Part shown: positions 8,401 to 23,400 of the stretch, piece after piece
Numbering within the stretch: position 1 is the stretch's first letter
How the letters are laid out: the number at the start of each line of letters is the position of its first letter
Source: JBFWWP01 sp050246115
Lineage (GTDB): Bacteria > Planctomycetota > UBA8108 > UBA1146 > JAJFFE01
Assembly: GCA_050246115.1 (NCBI GenBank)
Contig: JBFWWP010000001.1
Location: 186,001-250,000, forward strand
DNA: 64,000 bases
Direction: 5' to 3'
Notes under the pieces: model-generated
What the model saw: only the letters and a program-made list of their open reading frames with translations
Databases searched by the model: none
What the model was told of the DNA's origin: nothing
Position numbers and translations under genes: made by a program

Positions 8401-11400
8401 CCACTGAGCATCTGCCCGGGGTTCATCATGCTGGGTGGGGCGTACTCGAAGTCGTGCATGAGCATCTGCAGCGAGCCGGTGTTGGTCAACGTGTTGGTGT
8501 ACGGTAGCGGCGTGACGAGGTGGCTCGTCATTCCGGTTGGGCGCGCGAACACGACGACCTCGCCGGCCGGAAGCTGCAGCTGATACGTTCCCGCGCTCGC
8601 GCCGACCGTCGTGAAGAAGGTGCCGTCGACGTACGCCACGATCTCGCCGGTTCCGGGCATGCCGTCGACCAGCAACTGACCGGTGAGCTGCGCGACCGCC
8701 GCCTGCACGACCCAGTCGATCACGCCGGTCATGCTCGGCGTGCCGTCGACCGTGATCGCGATCGACCCCATGTCGTCGACGATCAGCAGCGAGACCTCGG
8801 GGGGGGGAAGCAACCCTGGGGCGAGCCCCGTGAGCTGCAACGTGTAGTTGCCTGGCGCGAGGAATACGGTGTACGCCCCGAGAGTTTCCGTGGTGGTCAT
8901 CGCGATCGGCGAGCCGGTGCTCGCATCGCGCACGTCGATCATGGCGCCGACGATCGGTGCGTTGCCGTCGGTCACGTGTCCGCTGATGATCGCGCCGGCG
9001 GTGAGGGGCCAGCCGAACTCGATGACTTTGGTTTGGATGCCACCGCCGACGTCGGCGTACTCGAGCGTCAACTCGTAGGTACTGCCGCTCATGAGCTGCG
9101 AACCGTCCACGTCGACCCAACTCGACCCGGCGGGCAGGCCACAGCTTTCGAGAATCGAGTTCGGGTTGCCGCTAGGGTCCTCGATCAACTCGAGGCAGAG
9201 CTCACTGAAGGCGCGGTCGAGACGAGTCGAGATGTCTCCCCACGCGATGAGGAGGTCGGTTCCTTGGGTCTGAGTCAGAGTGACGTTCGGGAACAACAGG
9301 GCGGCCGGTGCGTTCAGCGTCAGATCGACCATGTCGGCCGGCCCGGCCATGGTGGTGGCCGTGAACCCGTAGCTGCCACCGTCGGCCAGGTTGGCGAGCA
9401 CCGCCGCGAACGGCGAGGGGCCGGCCGTCATGGAGTCAACGAAGGCCAGCCACTCCGGGGCGTCTTCGGTCAAGGTGCCGTCGGTGATCCCGGTGCCGGC
9501 GACGCTGGCCGAGGCCAGCGGCGCGGTGCTCCGCTGCTCGACCCCGAACTCGACGCGGTCGCCCGTGGTCGTCATGCCGCCGACCTCGGTCGAGGTGGTG
9601 GCGTACTCCAGCCACAGATCGGCCACGTGGAGTTGGTTGCCGTTCATGAGCCAGGGCGACTGGTCGTCGTCGCGCTTGACGACGAAGCGATACGCCGGAT
9701 TCCCCGAGTCGCGAGCGTCCCACCAGAACTCGATGGGAGTGTCGTCGCTCGTCGCGAGTTCGAGATTGCGTCCCTGCTCGATCCAGACCTCGTACTCGTT
9801 GGCGGAGTTCATGGTGACCGCCGCGATCAGGTGGTCGTAGCGCACGCCGGGATCGCCCCAGTTGGTGCGCAGCGGCCAGTTGGCGAGGATCTGGGTGCGG
9901 GTCTCACCCGACCACAGAGTGTCGCCGTGCAGTAGCGCCGCCAGCGCGGTCGCGTCGCCGTCGGTGATCGCCGCGAAGACTTCGCCGACGACCGCACGAA
10001 CCTCTCCGAACACCGAGGCAGCGTACGGATCGAGGTCGAGGGTGTTGTTGGCGATGGCCGCACCATTCGGATCGGTGCCGGCGACGTTGCCGCTGGTCAC
10101 GGTGATGCTCGCGGGCTCGGCTGCCACCAAGGCGTTGGGGAGGGCCCACGGTGCGAGCACGACTTCGAGGGTGTCTACGGGGAGCCGTACGCTGTAGAGG
10201 CCAGCGGGGCTCGGCGACGCGAGGGCCACGGGCACCGGCGGGTCACCGGCCTTGTAGATCAACACGGGGATCTCGGCCGGGTCTCCGTCGACCTCCACGC
10301 TTCCGCTGAGGGTCGCGCTCATGGCGGCGCTACTGAAGGCGATGTCCTGCGTGGCGTTGCCCATGAAGGTCACGGCGCTCAGGACCGGAGCGACGGCGTT
10401 GCCGACGTTGTCCGGTTGCGCGAGCAAGGTGTAGGTGCCGGCGGGGAGTTGCAACTGGAACGCGCCGGCGCCGTCCGCCATGGTGACCGCGACGGGCCGG
10501 AGGCCGGTGTCGAAGGCGTACACTCGGCCGCTCGCGCCAGCCCCGTCGATCGTCACGTTGCCGCTCAGGGTTCCGGCGGCGTCGGCGAGGCCGAGGCGCA
10601 CCGACGGCGGTGACACGCCGATGCCATTCATCGTGATGTGCACGGGAACGAGTCGCGGTGGCGCGATCCCCGGCGACAGACCCATGGTGGAGACGCTCAG
10701 GAAGTAGGTGCCCTCCGAGAACCCGGACAGCATGAAGTTCCCGTCGGGGTCGGACGGCATTCCCATGCCGAGCGGCGCGTTGCCGCCGATCTCGAGGAGC
10801 TGCAGGTTGGCCCCTTGGAACGGGAGTCCGTCGGCGTCGCGAAGGGTCCCGGTCAACGTGCCGCCATCGATCGTGATATCGAGGGTGTTCTGCGGCAGTG
10901 GGCTACCGGTCGAGGAGACGGTACCAGCCGCCACCTGAATCGCGATCGGCGTCGCGTTCATGAACTCCACGCCGCTCGCGGAGAGCAGTTGCACCGTATA
11001 GGCGCCGTCGGTCAAGGCGATACTCAGGCCGCCCGGTATGCCGAACGGCGACGACAAGAACGCGAAAGTCAGCGGATTGCCGCCGATCAACTTGCGGATG
11101 TGCACTTCGGCCTGCGTCGGCACGCCGCCGAGCAGCACGCGCACGGTGAAGGTCGTCGAGACCATGCCGCCAGCGTTCAGGTACGCGAAGTCGACACCCG
11201 TTTGGTCCATACCGCTGACGACCGTGACGGCGACGGGATCTGGCGTGGCCACGGACTGCAGGTCGCTCTGGTCCGCGAGTTCGGGGAACAACGTGAACGT
11301 GCCGGTCGGCAGCGCGAGCGCGTAGGTGCCGTCGGCTGCGGTCAGGGCGCTCGAGATCTCGACGCCGGCCGCGTTCTCCGCGATCACTTCGGCCATCGCT

Positions 11401-14400
11401 GGGCTGCCGGCGACGGTGACACTACCCGAAATCGTGGCGGCAGCAGCCGTGAGGGCGATGTCGAGTACGAGATCCGAATCCGCGACTTCGAAGTCGTCGA
11501 AGATCGGTAGCACGACGTCCGGGGGCAGGGTGTCGACGGCGAGTTCTAGCTCATACGTGGCCTCCGGAAGGAGCACGGCGTAGCCACCCGCGTCGTTCGT
11601 CACCGCCCAGGCCGAGGCGCTGCCGCCGGCCCCGCCCTTACCGGGCATGTCGTTCGAGCGCGTGAAGAAGAGGTAGGTGCCCACCACGGGGTTCGCGCCG
11701 AGCGTGACGTTGCCCGACACGGTGAAGCCGGTCGTGAACAGGGCGATCGTCAAGAAGCCATCGCGGATCGCCGGGCCGGTGAGCGCATCCGCGGTGACCT
11801 CGAAGTCGGTGCGAATCGGCCCCACGATGTTGTTCGGGAGATCGGCATCGAGAAGGGTCAGTCGATACGTCCCGGGGGGGAGCGTGATGCTCCACTGGCC
11901 CGCGGGATCGGTCGCCAGCGTGGCCACCAATGCGCCCGCCGTAGTCGCGACCTGCAACTCGGTCGCGTAGCCCATGTCGTCGACGAGAACGCTTCCCTGA
12001 ACCGTCTGTCCGGGGTGCATGGCGGTGACTGGGTCGAAGGCGAAGTCGTGACTGACCTGCGCGAGTGCGCCCGTATCGGTGACCGTGAGCGCGAACGGCA
12101 GTGCGTAGACCGCCTGACCGACGGGAAGGGTCGGCACGGCGTTGATCGAGAAGCTGCCGACGGGGAGATACAGTTCGTAGGTCCCGCCCGGAGAGACGAC
12201 CGAGGTGACTTCGACGCCACCGCTATAGGCGACGATCCTTGCGGGTAGCGGCGCCATGCCCGATGTGACACTGCCGCTGAGTCGGGCGTGCGCGGTCTGC
12301 ACCGTCCAATCGAGAACGCCGCCGACGCTCGGGGCGCCGTTGATCGTCAGTTCGAGGGTCCCCGCGTTGTCGGTGACCGCGACCGCGACGGCCGCCGGGC
12401 GTACCATTCCCAAGGGCAGGCCGCCTCCGAGGGCGACCTCGTACGAGCCCTCCGGTAGGATCATGCCGTAGTCGCCGCTCGCGTCGGTCGTCGTGACCGG
12501 GCCGGGGTTTCCGTTCGCGAGCAGGGTCACGATCTCGACTCCCGAGAGCGGGTTCATCGAGTCATCCCGGACGGTGCCGACGAGCGCGCGCCCATCGACG
12601 TCGACTTCGAAGTCGAGCACGAAGTCGCCGCTGTCCGGGGTGACGCCCGTGCCCACGATCCCCGATCCATCGACCGTGATGGTGACCGGGGTGGGTGCCA
12701 TGTATCCGGTCGGTAGCTCAGGCGCGAACAGGCCTACCTCGAACATGCGCTGCGAGTCGGCCATGATCGCGAGCTCGTAGTCGCCACCGACGGCTTCGGC
12801 GCGGACCATGGGCTTGCCTTGGTACGCCAGCAGGATGGGCGCCTCGAAAGGTGCGCCGCCCGCGGTGATGGATCCGCGCAACGTCTGGCTCGCGGGAGCG
12901 CCCATGGCGCCCGGGGTGAAGAAGTCGAAGTCGTGGTTGAAGGTCGTCGTTGCCATGGTGTCGACATCGGCGTCGAACGGGAGCGGTGCAATCACCGCGG
13001 CCGGCATGGGGTCGAGCGCCGCCACGTCGATCTCGGCGATCACGACGAACGTGTCTTCCGCGAGAGCGAGCGTGAACGACCCGTCGACCTGGGTCTCGAC
13101 CGAAGCAACCGGTGCGAAGATTCCCATGGTGTCGACCAGCGCGAGCACGGTGGCCGGGACGCCCACGCCATCGAGTGTGACGGTCCCGCTCACCGAGCCC
13201 GCGGCGCTCACGACCGTGAAGTCGTAGGGGCCGGCCGGGTCGACGTTGCCGGGCCCGAAAACGCGCGCCAACAAGGCGGCGGGCGGCACTGCGTTCGCCG
13301 GTAGCCCCGCCACCGGCGCAATGTCGAACTCGCCGGTCGGAAGCGAGAGCGCGTACATGCCCTGCGCGTTGGTGAACGAGTTCGCGATGAGCAGCCCGCT
13401 ACCGAGTTCCGTGGCGCCGACCTGCACCCCTGAGGCGGGCATGCCGTCGAAGGTCACGGTGCCGCCGATGATGGCTGCGGCTTGCTGGATGGTCAGCGTG
13501 ATCAGGCCGTCGCTCGGATTTCCTGAGCTGTCCTGCGTCGTGCCGTTGCCGCTCACGACCAGGCTCACCGGTGCGGGTGGACTGGTCCCGGGCGGGAGAC
13601 CGAACGTGGGAACGAGCACGAAGTAGGTTCCCACCGGCAGGCCCACCTCGACCGGTGCTCCCGAGACGAACGGACTCGCGATCGGGCTATCGGTGGCTTG
13701 GTCGCGGACTTCGACGGGCACCCACATCGGGGCACCCTGGCTGTCGCGGACATCGATGGTCACGGTAGCGGCAGCGCCGCTGACCGCGATGTCGAGGTTG
13801 GCGATCGGTGAGCCGCCGACGCTGATCGTCGCCCCGCTCACCACGATCTGCGTTGGCGCCGGCGGAATCAGGCCGTTCGGGAGCGTGAACGGGTCGAGCT
13901 CGACACGATACGTGCCGTTGCCGAGCGCGATGGCGTAGCTACCGTTGGCAGCAGTGCTGCTGCCGGCCACGAAACCGTTCGTGGCGGCGTCGATCACCGC
14001 GAGGAAGGCTCCTTGGATGGCGGCGGAGTTCGACGCGCGAGTGACGGTGCCGGTGAGCTGGGCGCCGCTCTGGATGACCTGGAGCGAGTAGGTACCCATG
14101 ACGACCGTACCGGCAATCGTGACGCTGGTTCCGGAGACCGACATGGACAGCGCCGGCGGCGGCAGGAAGCCCGGCGGCAGGCTGCCGGGATCGACGCGCA
14201 GCAGGTAGCTGCCGTCACCGAGCGCGAGCGTGAAGTTGCCCGAACCGTTGGTAGCGGCTTCGGCGACCAACGCGCCGCTGCCGTCAGCCTGCTCGACGCG
14301 TACGAAGGCCGTGAGTCCGGTCGGAGTACCCATGTTGTCGTAGACCACGCGGCCGTTCAGGGTCGCGCCAGCGGTGGTCAGGAGGAAATTGATCTCCCCG

Positions 14401-17400
14401 TCGTTGGCGGCGTTGCCGGTGCCGGTCGTGTTGCTCTCGGTGATACTGGCTTCACCGGAGATGGCATTGACGTTGACGGTGAACGCCGTCGGCGCAGGGA
14501 CGACATATCCGGGAGGAACGCTGCCGGGGTCGACGCCGATGCGGTAGCTGCCTTCACCCACGTTGAGCGTGTACGTGAACTCGCCGTTGGCCTGAGGCTG
14601 GCTCGGAGATCCGGTTACGAAGGCTCCGGTGGTGGCGTTCACGATCTCGACGAAGCCCGGGAGCCCTGTCGGTGTGCCCATGCTGTCGAAGTAGATGCTG
14701 CCGGTGATGGTGCCGGGCGCAGTTTCGATCTCGAAGTCGATCGTCGCCGAGCTTTGCTCGATCAAGTTGGCCACGCGCGTCGCAGGCGGTGCGAACCCCG
14801 GAGGCAAGGAGAACGGCTCGACCGCGATCTCGTAGATGCCGGGCGCCAAGGCGAGTGAGTACGCCCCGTCCGTTGGGCTCGACCAGCTGGACGCCACCGG
14901 GTCGCCGGCGCTCGTGAACGCCTGTACGAATACCGACAGCGGGTTGGAGTCCGCATCGGTGGTCGTTCCGCTGACGGCGCCCGAGGCGGAGTCGAGGGTG
15001 ATCGTAAGCACGCCGCCCGAGTACGAAGTCCCGGTCACCGTCGACACCGAGATCGTCCCGCCGGTGGTCGAGATCGTGACCGGCGGTGGCGCAATGAGGC
15101 CCGCTGGCACCGAGAAGGGATCGACCCGCAACTGGTAAGTGAGCTCGCCGAGGGGCAGCGAGAAGCTGCCGTCGGACGGGTTGTTCGGCGTGCCCGTCAC
15201 GAAGTTGCCCGTGTTCGCGTCGATCACCTCGATGAAGCAGCCCACGGGGTTATCGCTGGCGTCGCGGACGAGCCCATCGATCGCGAGCAAGCTGTTGGAC
15301 AACAGGATCAACTTCTGTGCCGCATTGTTGGAGCAGGCGTCGGACGAGCCCGAGAGCGTGATCGTACTGCCCGACACCGTGAGGGTGAGCGGCGGTGGCG
15401 GAATCGCTCCAGGGGGGAGCGTCGATCCGTCGATGGCGACTTGATACGTGCCGCTGCCAACCGGCAGCGAGAAGAAGCCGGTGCCAGGGCTCGAGAATGT
15501 CTGCGCGAGGAACGTGGGTGGGTTGTTCGGATTCTGGGACGGCGCGAGTAAGACCACCGCGCACGATACCGGGTAGGCCTCATCGGCAGTGACCGACGCC
15601 GGGATGTTGGAGCAGTCGGCGGTCGTCACACCATCCGACCAGTTCGGTCCGCGCAGCAGTACGTTGCCGGTGAAGGTGGCGCCGGCTGTGCTGATCGTGA
15701 AGTCGACGTCGGCCGTCAGGCTCGACGAGACACTGACGGTCAGCGGCGCGGGGGGCACGCTGCCGAGCGGGAGGCTGGGCGGATCGACGAAGACACGGTA
15801 GGTGCCGGGGGGCAATCCGATGACGTAGTCGCCGTTCGCGTCCGTGGGTGCCCCTCCCATGAACTGATGGGTGGTGGCGTTCTCTGCGATCACGAACACC
15901 GGAACTGGGTTCCCGGCGCTGTTCAGGACGGTCCCCGTGACGCCGCTGCCAGCGGCCTCGAGTTCGAGAATCAGTCGGTTCACCATCATCTCCACCTCGA
16001 CGGTGGCGGACGGTGGGAAAGTGACGGTCGCCCCGGTGACCGAGATCTGCACGCCCACGGGTGCGATGAGGCCCGGCGGGAGCGAGAACGGATCGATGGT
16101 GACCAGGTACGTGCCGGTGCCCACGGGCACCTCGAAGAATCCGGTCGTGAAGTCGGACGGGAAACCGGCCACGAACACCGAGTACTCACCTGAGCTGTCG
16201 GCCGCGAACAGGCCCACGTTGGCGAACACCCCTTGGCCGGCTGGGTTGCGGACGTAGCCAGTGAGCGTGGCGGAGGCGCTGCCGACGACGAAGTTCACGA
16301 TCCCGTCGTCATCCATGTTGGCGGTCATACCGTCGGCCGGATCGACCCCGACGTCGTTGTCTTCGGACACGGTCGCCCCGTTCACCGAGACGCGCACCGG
16401 GCTCGGAGCGAGCACTCCCGGCGGGAGATTGAACGGATCGACGATCAAGTCGTACACCCCGTTGCCCAAGGTCATCGAGTAGCGCCCAGTGCTCGGCTGA
16501 ACGGGGGCGTCCTTGATGAATGCGCCGGTGCTGGCGTCGACGGCAAAGACGAAGGTGGGAACCGGGTTGCCCATGCCATTGCGCACGGAGCCAGTCACAC
16601 CGGTGGTCGCGGAGGTCAAGCGCAACACCGCGTGAGTGTTGGCACCGACCATGGCCGTTTCGGTGCCGGCGGCAAAGCTCACCGCCCCGCCCGCGACGGT
16701 CACGTTGACGCGAGCCGGGGTTTGAGCATCGGGAGGGACGCTCCCCGGATCCACTTCGAGGAAGTAAGAGCCACTCGCAGCGGCGAGGTTGACGTTGCCC
16801 GTGGCCGGCTGCGTGGGAGCCCCAGCGACGAAGAAGGGCGGGTCGTTCGGATTCGGCGCGGCCTGCAACAGGGCCACGAACGCGGCCGCGGGATTGCCGG
16901 CGCTGTCGAGGACCTGAGCGTAGATCGAGATCCCACCGCTGAGAACCACCGGGTTGATGGTGCCGTCGTTGGCGACGTTGTTCGAGCCTGCGGTGTTGGC
17001 CTCGGTCACTGTCGCGCCGAGTACGGAGAAGTTACTCGGCTGCGGCGCCACGTAGCCGGGGGGCACCGAGTTCGGGTCCACCCATAGCTTGAAGCTACCC
17101 TCACCGATCGGCAGGAAGTAGTCCCCGTTCGGGCTGGTGGGAACGCCATAGGTGAAGTTGGTCGGGAACTCGGTCACGGTGGAGTTGGTCACCACCAAGA
17201 AGGCGCCGACGCCCTGGCCGCTCGCCGTTTGGACGCGGCCGTGGACAAGACCGCTCGCGCCGGAGAAGTTGAAGTTCACGATGCCGTCGTCCGCAACGTT
17301 GCCGGTTCCGGCAACGTTGGTCTCGGCGACGTCGGTGCCGTCCACCGAGACCAGAACATCTGGCAGCGGCACGATCGGGTAGCCGATCTCCGCTTGGAAC

Positions 17401-20400
17401 GGATCGACCGAGATGCGGTACAGACCGCTGGTCGCAAACAGCGTGTACTCGCCGGCAGCGTCGGTCGTGGTCGCCGCGAGCGGCGTGAAGTCGTTGTTGA
17501 GCAAGAGGACGACCGCGCCTTCGATCGGCGCGAGCGGGGTGGCCGCGTTGGGACGGGATTGCACGGTCCCTGTGATCTGTGCATCCGTCGCCGGGTTGAA
17601 CACGACCATCGAGAAGTCGACCCCGGTGCACGCTTCGTTGGGACCGCCGGCCGCGCACAGGCCGGGTTGTCCCACCACCGAGATGTCGCCGGCAGGCGAG
17701 ATCTGCACCTCGTAGGGTGGCGCCGGGATGGCGTCCGGAGCGAGCAGCGAGAGACCCTCGGGTTCGGGCAGAAGGGCGTAGAATCCTGCGGGCACCGCCA
17801 GCTCATAGTCGCCATTCATGTCGGTCGTGGCGCGGTTGGCGATGCGGTTGTTGAAGGTGTTGACCAGGATCACCGGCACGCCGGCGAGGGGTGCGGAGGC
17901 GACCTCGACCGTCCCGGAGATGGTGGCGGCAATGGCGGGAATGAAGACGTCGATCTGGACGCCGGCGAGCATCGGGTCGGCGTCCGGATTCTGAATGACG
18001 CCTCCGGTTACGGTGATCGGGGTGTTCTCGGGCAAGAGCACCTCGGTGCTATCGACGCCGGTGGCACGACGAAGGCGCAGCGCGTACGAGCCTTCTCCCA
18101 AGTCCGCCGCGTAGGTCGCGTCGCTGCCCGAGATCATGAGCGGCAGGTTCGGGCTGACGACGTTCCCGGCTCCGTCGAGCAGATCGAGCGCGACGAGCAA
18201 TGAGCCCATGCTGACGGCGTTGTAGATGGTCCCCGATAGGCTCGTGGCCGTTAGGCTGATCGTGACCATCGCGGGCATGGCGGTGCCGCCGGACACCGTA
18301 ACCGCGGTCGGGTCGGGTATCGTCAGCCCTGGTGGCGTGCTCCCCGGGAGCACCGACAACGTGAAGCTGCCGTCCCCGAGCAGGATGTTGGCGCCGGCCC
18401 CCGTCGGTGGGACGAACAGCACGAACAGAGTGTTGCCTGCGCTGTCTCGAACCCGCACGTTCGCGGGGATGTCGTTGCCGCTACCGTCATCGACGATGAC
18501 GTTGACCGTCGCGGCGACCGAGATGCGCGTCGCGGTGATCCGCAGCCTGCTGTTCGGGTCCAGCTGACCATCCCCGGCGCTCGTGATGGTCACCGTCGAT
18601 CCGCTCACCGTCACCCTCGTGGGCACTGGCGGCACGACGTCGAGCGGCAGGCTGGGAGGATCGACCAGAATGTCGTAGGTGCCATTCCCCAAGGGTAGAT
18701 TGAAGTACGAGCCCGGAGCCGTCGGGGCCTGAGCCGCGACGAAGCCGTTCGTCACATCGAACGCCTTGACGAACGCGAACATGCGATTGTCGGTGTCGTT
18801 GGCGACGTTCGCGTTCTGATCGTCGACCACGTAGCCCTGCAGCGTCGCTCCGGATTGCGACAGCGTGAAGTTGACCACGCCGTCATTCGCCGTGCCTTGG
18901 CTCTCCGAGACGAATCCGGTGGAAGCGGTCAAGTTGACGCCGGCAGGGGCGACGATGCCTGGGGGTAAGCTGAAACGATCGACTCGCAGTCGGTATGAGC
19001 CGTTCGGGACCAGCATCGAGTAGGTCCCATTGGCTGCGGTCGGCACGCCAAAGAACACCAGGTCCGTGTTCGTCGGGTCCACGAGCTGAACGAAGCAAGG
19101 GAAGCCGGCGCCGCTGAGGCTGACCGTGCCGGTCACGCTGTTCTGCGCCGCCTGGAGCACGAAGTCGATGGTGTTGGTCACCACCGGAACGCCTTCGATC
19201 TGCACGGTGATCGTGTCATCGGCCGCGACCGTGAAGAGGCGCGGGGGCGGCAGCGCGAGGCCAGGAGGCAACGAACCGGGCTCGAGGAAGAGGCGGTATG
19301 AACCGGCGGCGAGCGGCAGCGAGTAGGTGCCATCGACGGGGCTGCTGAACGTCCCGTTGACGAACTGGCCGGTGCCGGCGTCCTCCGCGAACAGGAACAC
19401 GCCAAGCGGTGTCGTCGCGCCCGCCACGGTCAATGTTATGGTGCCGTCGAGTTGCGCGAGGTTGGCGACGGCTTCCTCCGAGACCCGGAAGTTGACGGTG
19501 CCGTCGTTGGCGGCGTTCATGGCGCCGGTGGCGTCGTTCTCGAGGATCGTCGCGGCGGTGATCTGCACGGTTACCGGGGTCGGTGTAATGGTCCCGGCGG
19601 GGAGCGAGTTCGGGTCGACGCGGAGTTCGTAGGAACCCGGCCCGGCGCAGAGTTCGTAGCTGCCGTCGGGCTCGGTCGGCACGCCGGCAACGAACTGCCC
19701 CGTCGAGGCGTTCTCGAGACGGACGAACGCCGTGAGCGGAAGCAGGTTGGCGTCCGTGAGCACGTTGCCCGAGAGGCACTGACTGGCTACCGACACCGTG
19801 AAGTCGGCCACGGGGTTCGAACTCGTCGCGTCCACGGTCGCCTCGGCAGGCGGCGTGAAGCCGGGAGGAAGGCTCGGAGCATCGACGCGAACCCGGTAGA
19901 TCCCCGGGGGCACGATCATCTGGTAGTTACCGGTCGCAGGTGCGGTCGGGCGTCCGTTCACGAACGCCCCGGTCTGGGCGTTCTCCACGACCACGAAGCA
20001 CGCGACCGGGTTGGCGCCGTCGGTGACCACCGTGCCGCTGACGTTGCGGTTCGCCGTCAGCAGCTGAAACGCGAGATCCCCGTCATTGCTGGTGCCACTG
20101 TTCTCGAGGATCGACGTCGAAGTCACCGTGACGGACAACGGGGCCGGAGTCACGACGCCGAGCGGTGTCGAGCCTGGATCGACGTCGACGAGGTAGGTGC
20201 CGGGTGCGAGCAGAGCTTGGAAGGTGCCTGCCACGTCGTCGGTCCAACGGCCGAGCACGAACTCGTCTGAGGTCGCGTCGCGTACGCGCACGAATACCCG
20301 CAGTCCGTTGCTCGATGGATCCAGCACCGTGCCGGTCAGGGTCTGACTCGCCGCGGTGGGCGTGAACAGGAACGGGTAGGCGCCGGCCATGTTGGCCATC

Positions 20401-23400
20401 ACCACCACTCCGTTGTTGGTCGTGACTTGGATGCCGGCGTTGTCGACCGCAAGGATGCTCTTGCGGGGCGGGACCAAGTAGGTGAACGGCAGTGACGTGG
20501 GATCGATGCCGAGGAGGTAGCTGCCGAGCGGCAGCACGAAGTTGAAGCCCCCGCTCACCGGATCCGTCACCTGCGACGCCAGAATCGATTCGGTCGCCGC
20601 GTCTCGCACGCGCACCCGAACCCCGGGAATGGGGTTCATGCCGTCGAGCACGGTGCCGGTTACGGTGAAGCCGGAGCTCGCTCCGTCGCGGATCCGGAAG
20701 TTGATGGTGCCGTCGTTCGCCGCGTTGACGCCCATGCCGCCAACGAGCGTCGAGTTGGACTCGATGATGTTCATGCCCTGAACCGAGAAGGTCACGTTGG
20801 ACGGTCGAATCGCGGTGGGAGGCAGGGACTGCGGAAGCACCGCGAGTTCGTACGTTCCGTCGACTACGCGCAACGCGAAGTCGCCATTCGCATCGGTCGG
20901 CACCGACAGGATGAAGTTCTGGTCGGATCCCGATGCCGGGTCGAACAACACCACCTGCGCTGGTATGCCGTTCCCGGAGGTGTTGTCGAAGACGGTACCC
21001 GTGATGTCGACACCGGCACTGCGGATGTCTTGCAGGCTGAAGTCGAGCGTGTTGCTGGCGACGCCGTCGCCGGTGACCGTGGTGCCGGTGACCAATACTT
21101 GGACCGGGATCGCAGGTTGAACGCCCGGAGGAATCGAGCTCGGATCGATACCGATTCGTTTCGAGCCGGGGAGTAGGCGCAGGAGATAGCTGCCGGTCGC
21201 CGCGTCGGTGCGCACGGTCTGGAGGATAGCGAGGCTCTGCGGGTCGCGCACGACGAGTTGGACGTCGAGCGGCAGATCATCGCCGGAGCGACTGACGGTG
21301 ATCGTACCGGTGAGCTCGGCGACCACGCGGGTGAGCGCGATGTCGAGCGTCGTGATGTTGCCGGTGGTGGTGCTGATGGTGCCATTGGTGGCGACGCTCA
21401 ACGGGATCGGGTTGGGCAGCGCGGTTCCGGCCGGGAGCGTTTCCGCGTCGACCCGCAGTTCGTAGGCGCCCGGGAACAGCGGCATTCGGTACGCGCCGCT
21501 GAGCGCTTCACTACGGACCTTCGACACGAGCACCCCGGCCGACGAGTCGACCAAGTCGAGCGCGATCGAGGTCCCGCGGGCGTTGATACTGACGACGCCG
21601 GTGAGGGTGGCTGCGCGTCGTACCAGCTGGAAGTCGATGGTGGCGGTCGCGTTGGTGTTGCCATCGGCGGTGCTGACACCGCCCGTCGCCACGGAGATCT
21701 GCTGGCGCGGCGGCGCTGCCGATCCGGGTGGCAGGCTCTGCGGGTCGAGGCCGACGACGTAGGTGCCGTCGGGGAGGGTCAACGCGTACTCGCCGTTGGT
21801 CGGGTTCGTCGGCGTGTCGAACAGGACTCGTTGTTCGCTCGGATCCCAAGCGATGACGCGACAGCCGACGAACTCGGAGGCTTCGACGGTGCTGTTGCCG
21901 TTGAAATCGAAGGTCACCGCGCCCGTGACGTTGGGGGCGCGGCTCGTGAAGGTAATGTCGAGGCTCGTGAGGACACCCGTGGGGCCGGTGATCACCGGGT
22001 TCGCGCCGGCCAATGCCACCTCGACGCGCGTGGGCTCGGGGGCCAGCAGGCCGGTGGGTACGGTGTCGCGGTTGACGGCGATGTCGATGGTACCGAGCGG
22101 CAAGCGGAGCGTGTACGCGCCGCTCGAATCCGACACCGCGCGGGCGATCACCTCAGACCCCTTGAGCGCGCGCACCCGGACATCGGCGACCGGGTTGGCC
22201 ATGCTGTCGCGCACGACGCCGCTCAGGGCCACGTTCGTCGCCGCGAGAGCGAAGTCGACGACGCCGTCGTTGGCGGTGCCCGCAGCCTCGAGGAACGGAG
22301 CGCCTGGGCTGGCAGCAGCCTCGACGGCGACCCGCACGGGCAGAGGCGGCACGAGCCCGGGGGGCAGCAAGTTGCTCGGGATCGTGATGTCGTACGAACC
22401 GTCAGCGAGTGGGAGGCTGTAGGCACCGGCAGCGGTGGTGTCCGCCGAAGCGAGCACTCCACCGGTCGTGGGATCGACGGCCAGAACCCGGGTGCGCACG
22501 GCGGTACCGCCGCGCGTCACGCTGCCGGTCAGCGTCGCGGAGACCTCGGCCGCCGTTGGGCTCAGCGAAGCCATCGTGGGGTCGAACGCGGTGTCGGACT
22601 CGTCCGTGTAGACCAATCCGTTCTGGACAATGATCCTCGTTGGCGGGGGGGCTACGACGTCGGCTCCGAGGCCCTGGAACACGAGCGTGTAGGAGCCATC
22701 GCGCAGGTTCAAGTCGAAGTCGCCATCGTCGGTGATCGGGAAGCGCGCCACTTCACCGAAGCCGGTCTCGAAGACGACGACTTCGGCTCCTGGGTTCACG
22801 GTGAGGGGTGCCTCGGGAAGGAATGCGGGCTGCAGGCCTCCCTGCGGCGACAGACCCGCCACGGGCGCCAAACCCGACGTGCTGGTGATGGTGCCGGAGG
22901 TCACGACGGCGGTGGCCAAGGTGATCGTGACGCTCGCCGGACTGATGCCACTGTCCGTGACGGCGACGATTTGGGGTGTCGGTACGGCGAATCCCGATGG
23001 GACCGAGCTCGAGTCGACCTGCACCGAGAAGCGACCGATGGGCAGCGTCGTCACGCTGAACGAACCGTTGGCTGCAGTCGTTTCCTGGAAGCGGGCGAGC
23101 CCGGTCTCGACGTCGACGAACTCGACCACGACTCCGGACGCGCCCGTCATGCCGGCGTTCACTTGGCCGGTCAGGGTCTCGAGCGGGGCTGGAACCTCGA
23201 AGTCGAGCGTCGGGGTGCCGCCGACCGTCGTCGTTCCCTGTACGCTCGTTCCTTGGACGATGACGGCTTCGCGCAGCGGGATGAAGTAGTCGGTCGTTCC
23301 CACGCGGATGCCGAGTTCGAAGTTGCCGTCGGGCAGGCGCAGGGTGTAGTCGCCGTTCGCGTCCGTGGTCGTGGACGCGATGACATCGCCGTCGGCGTCG

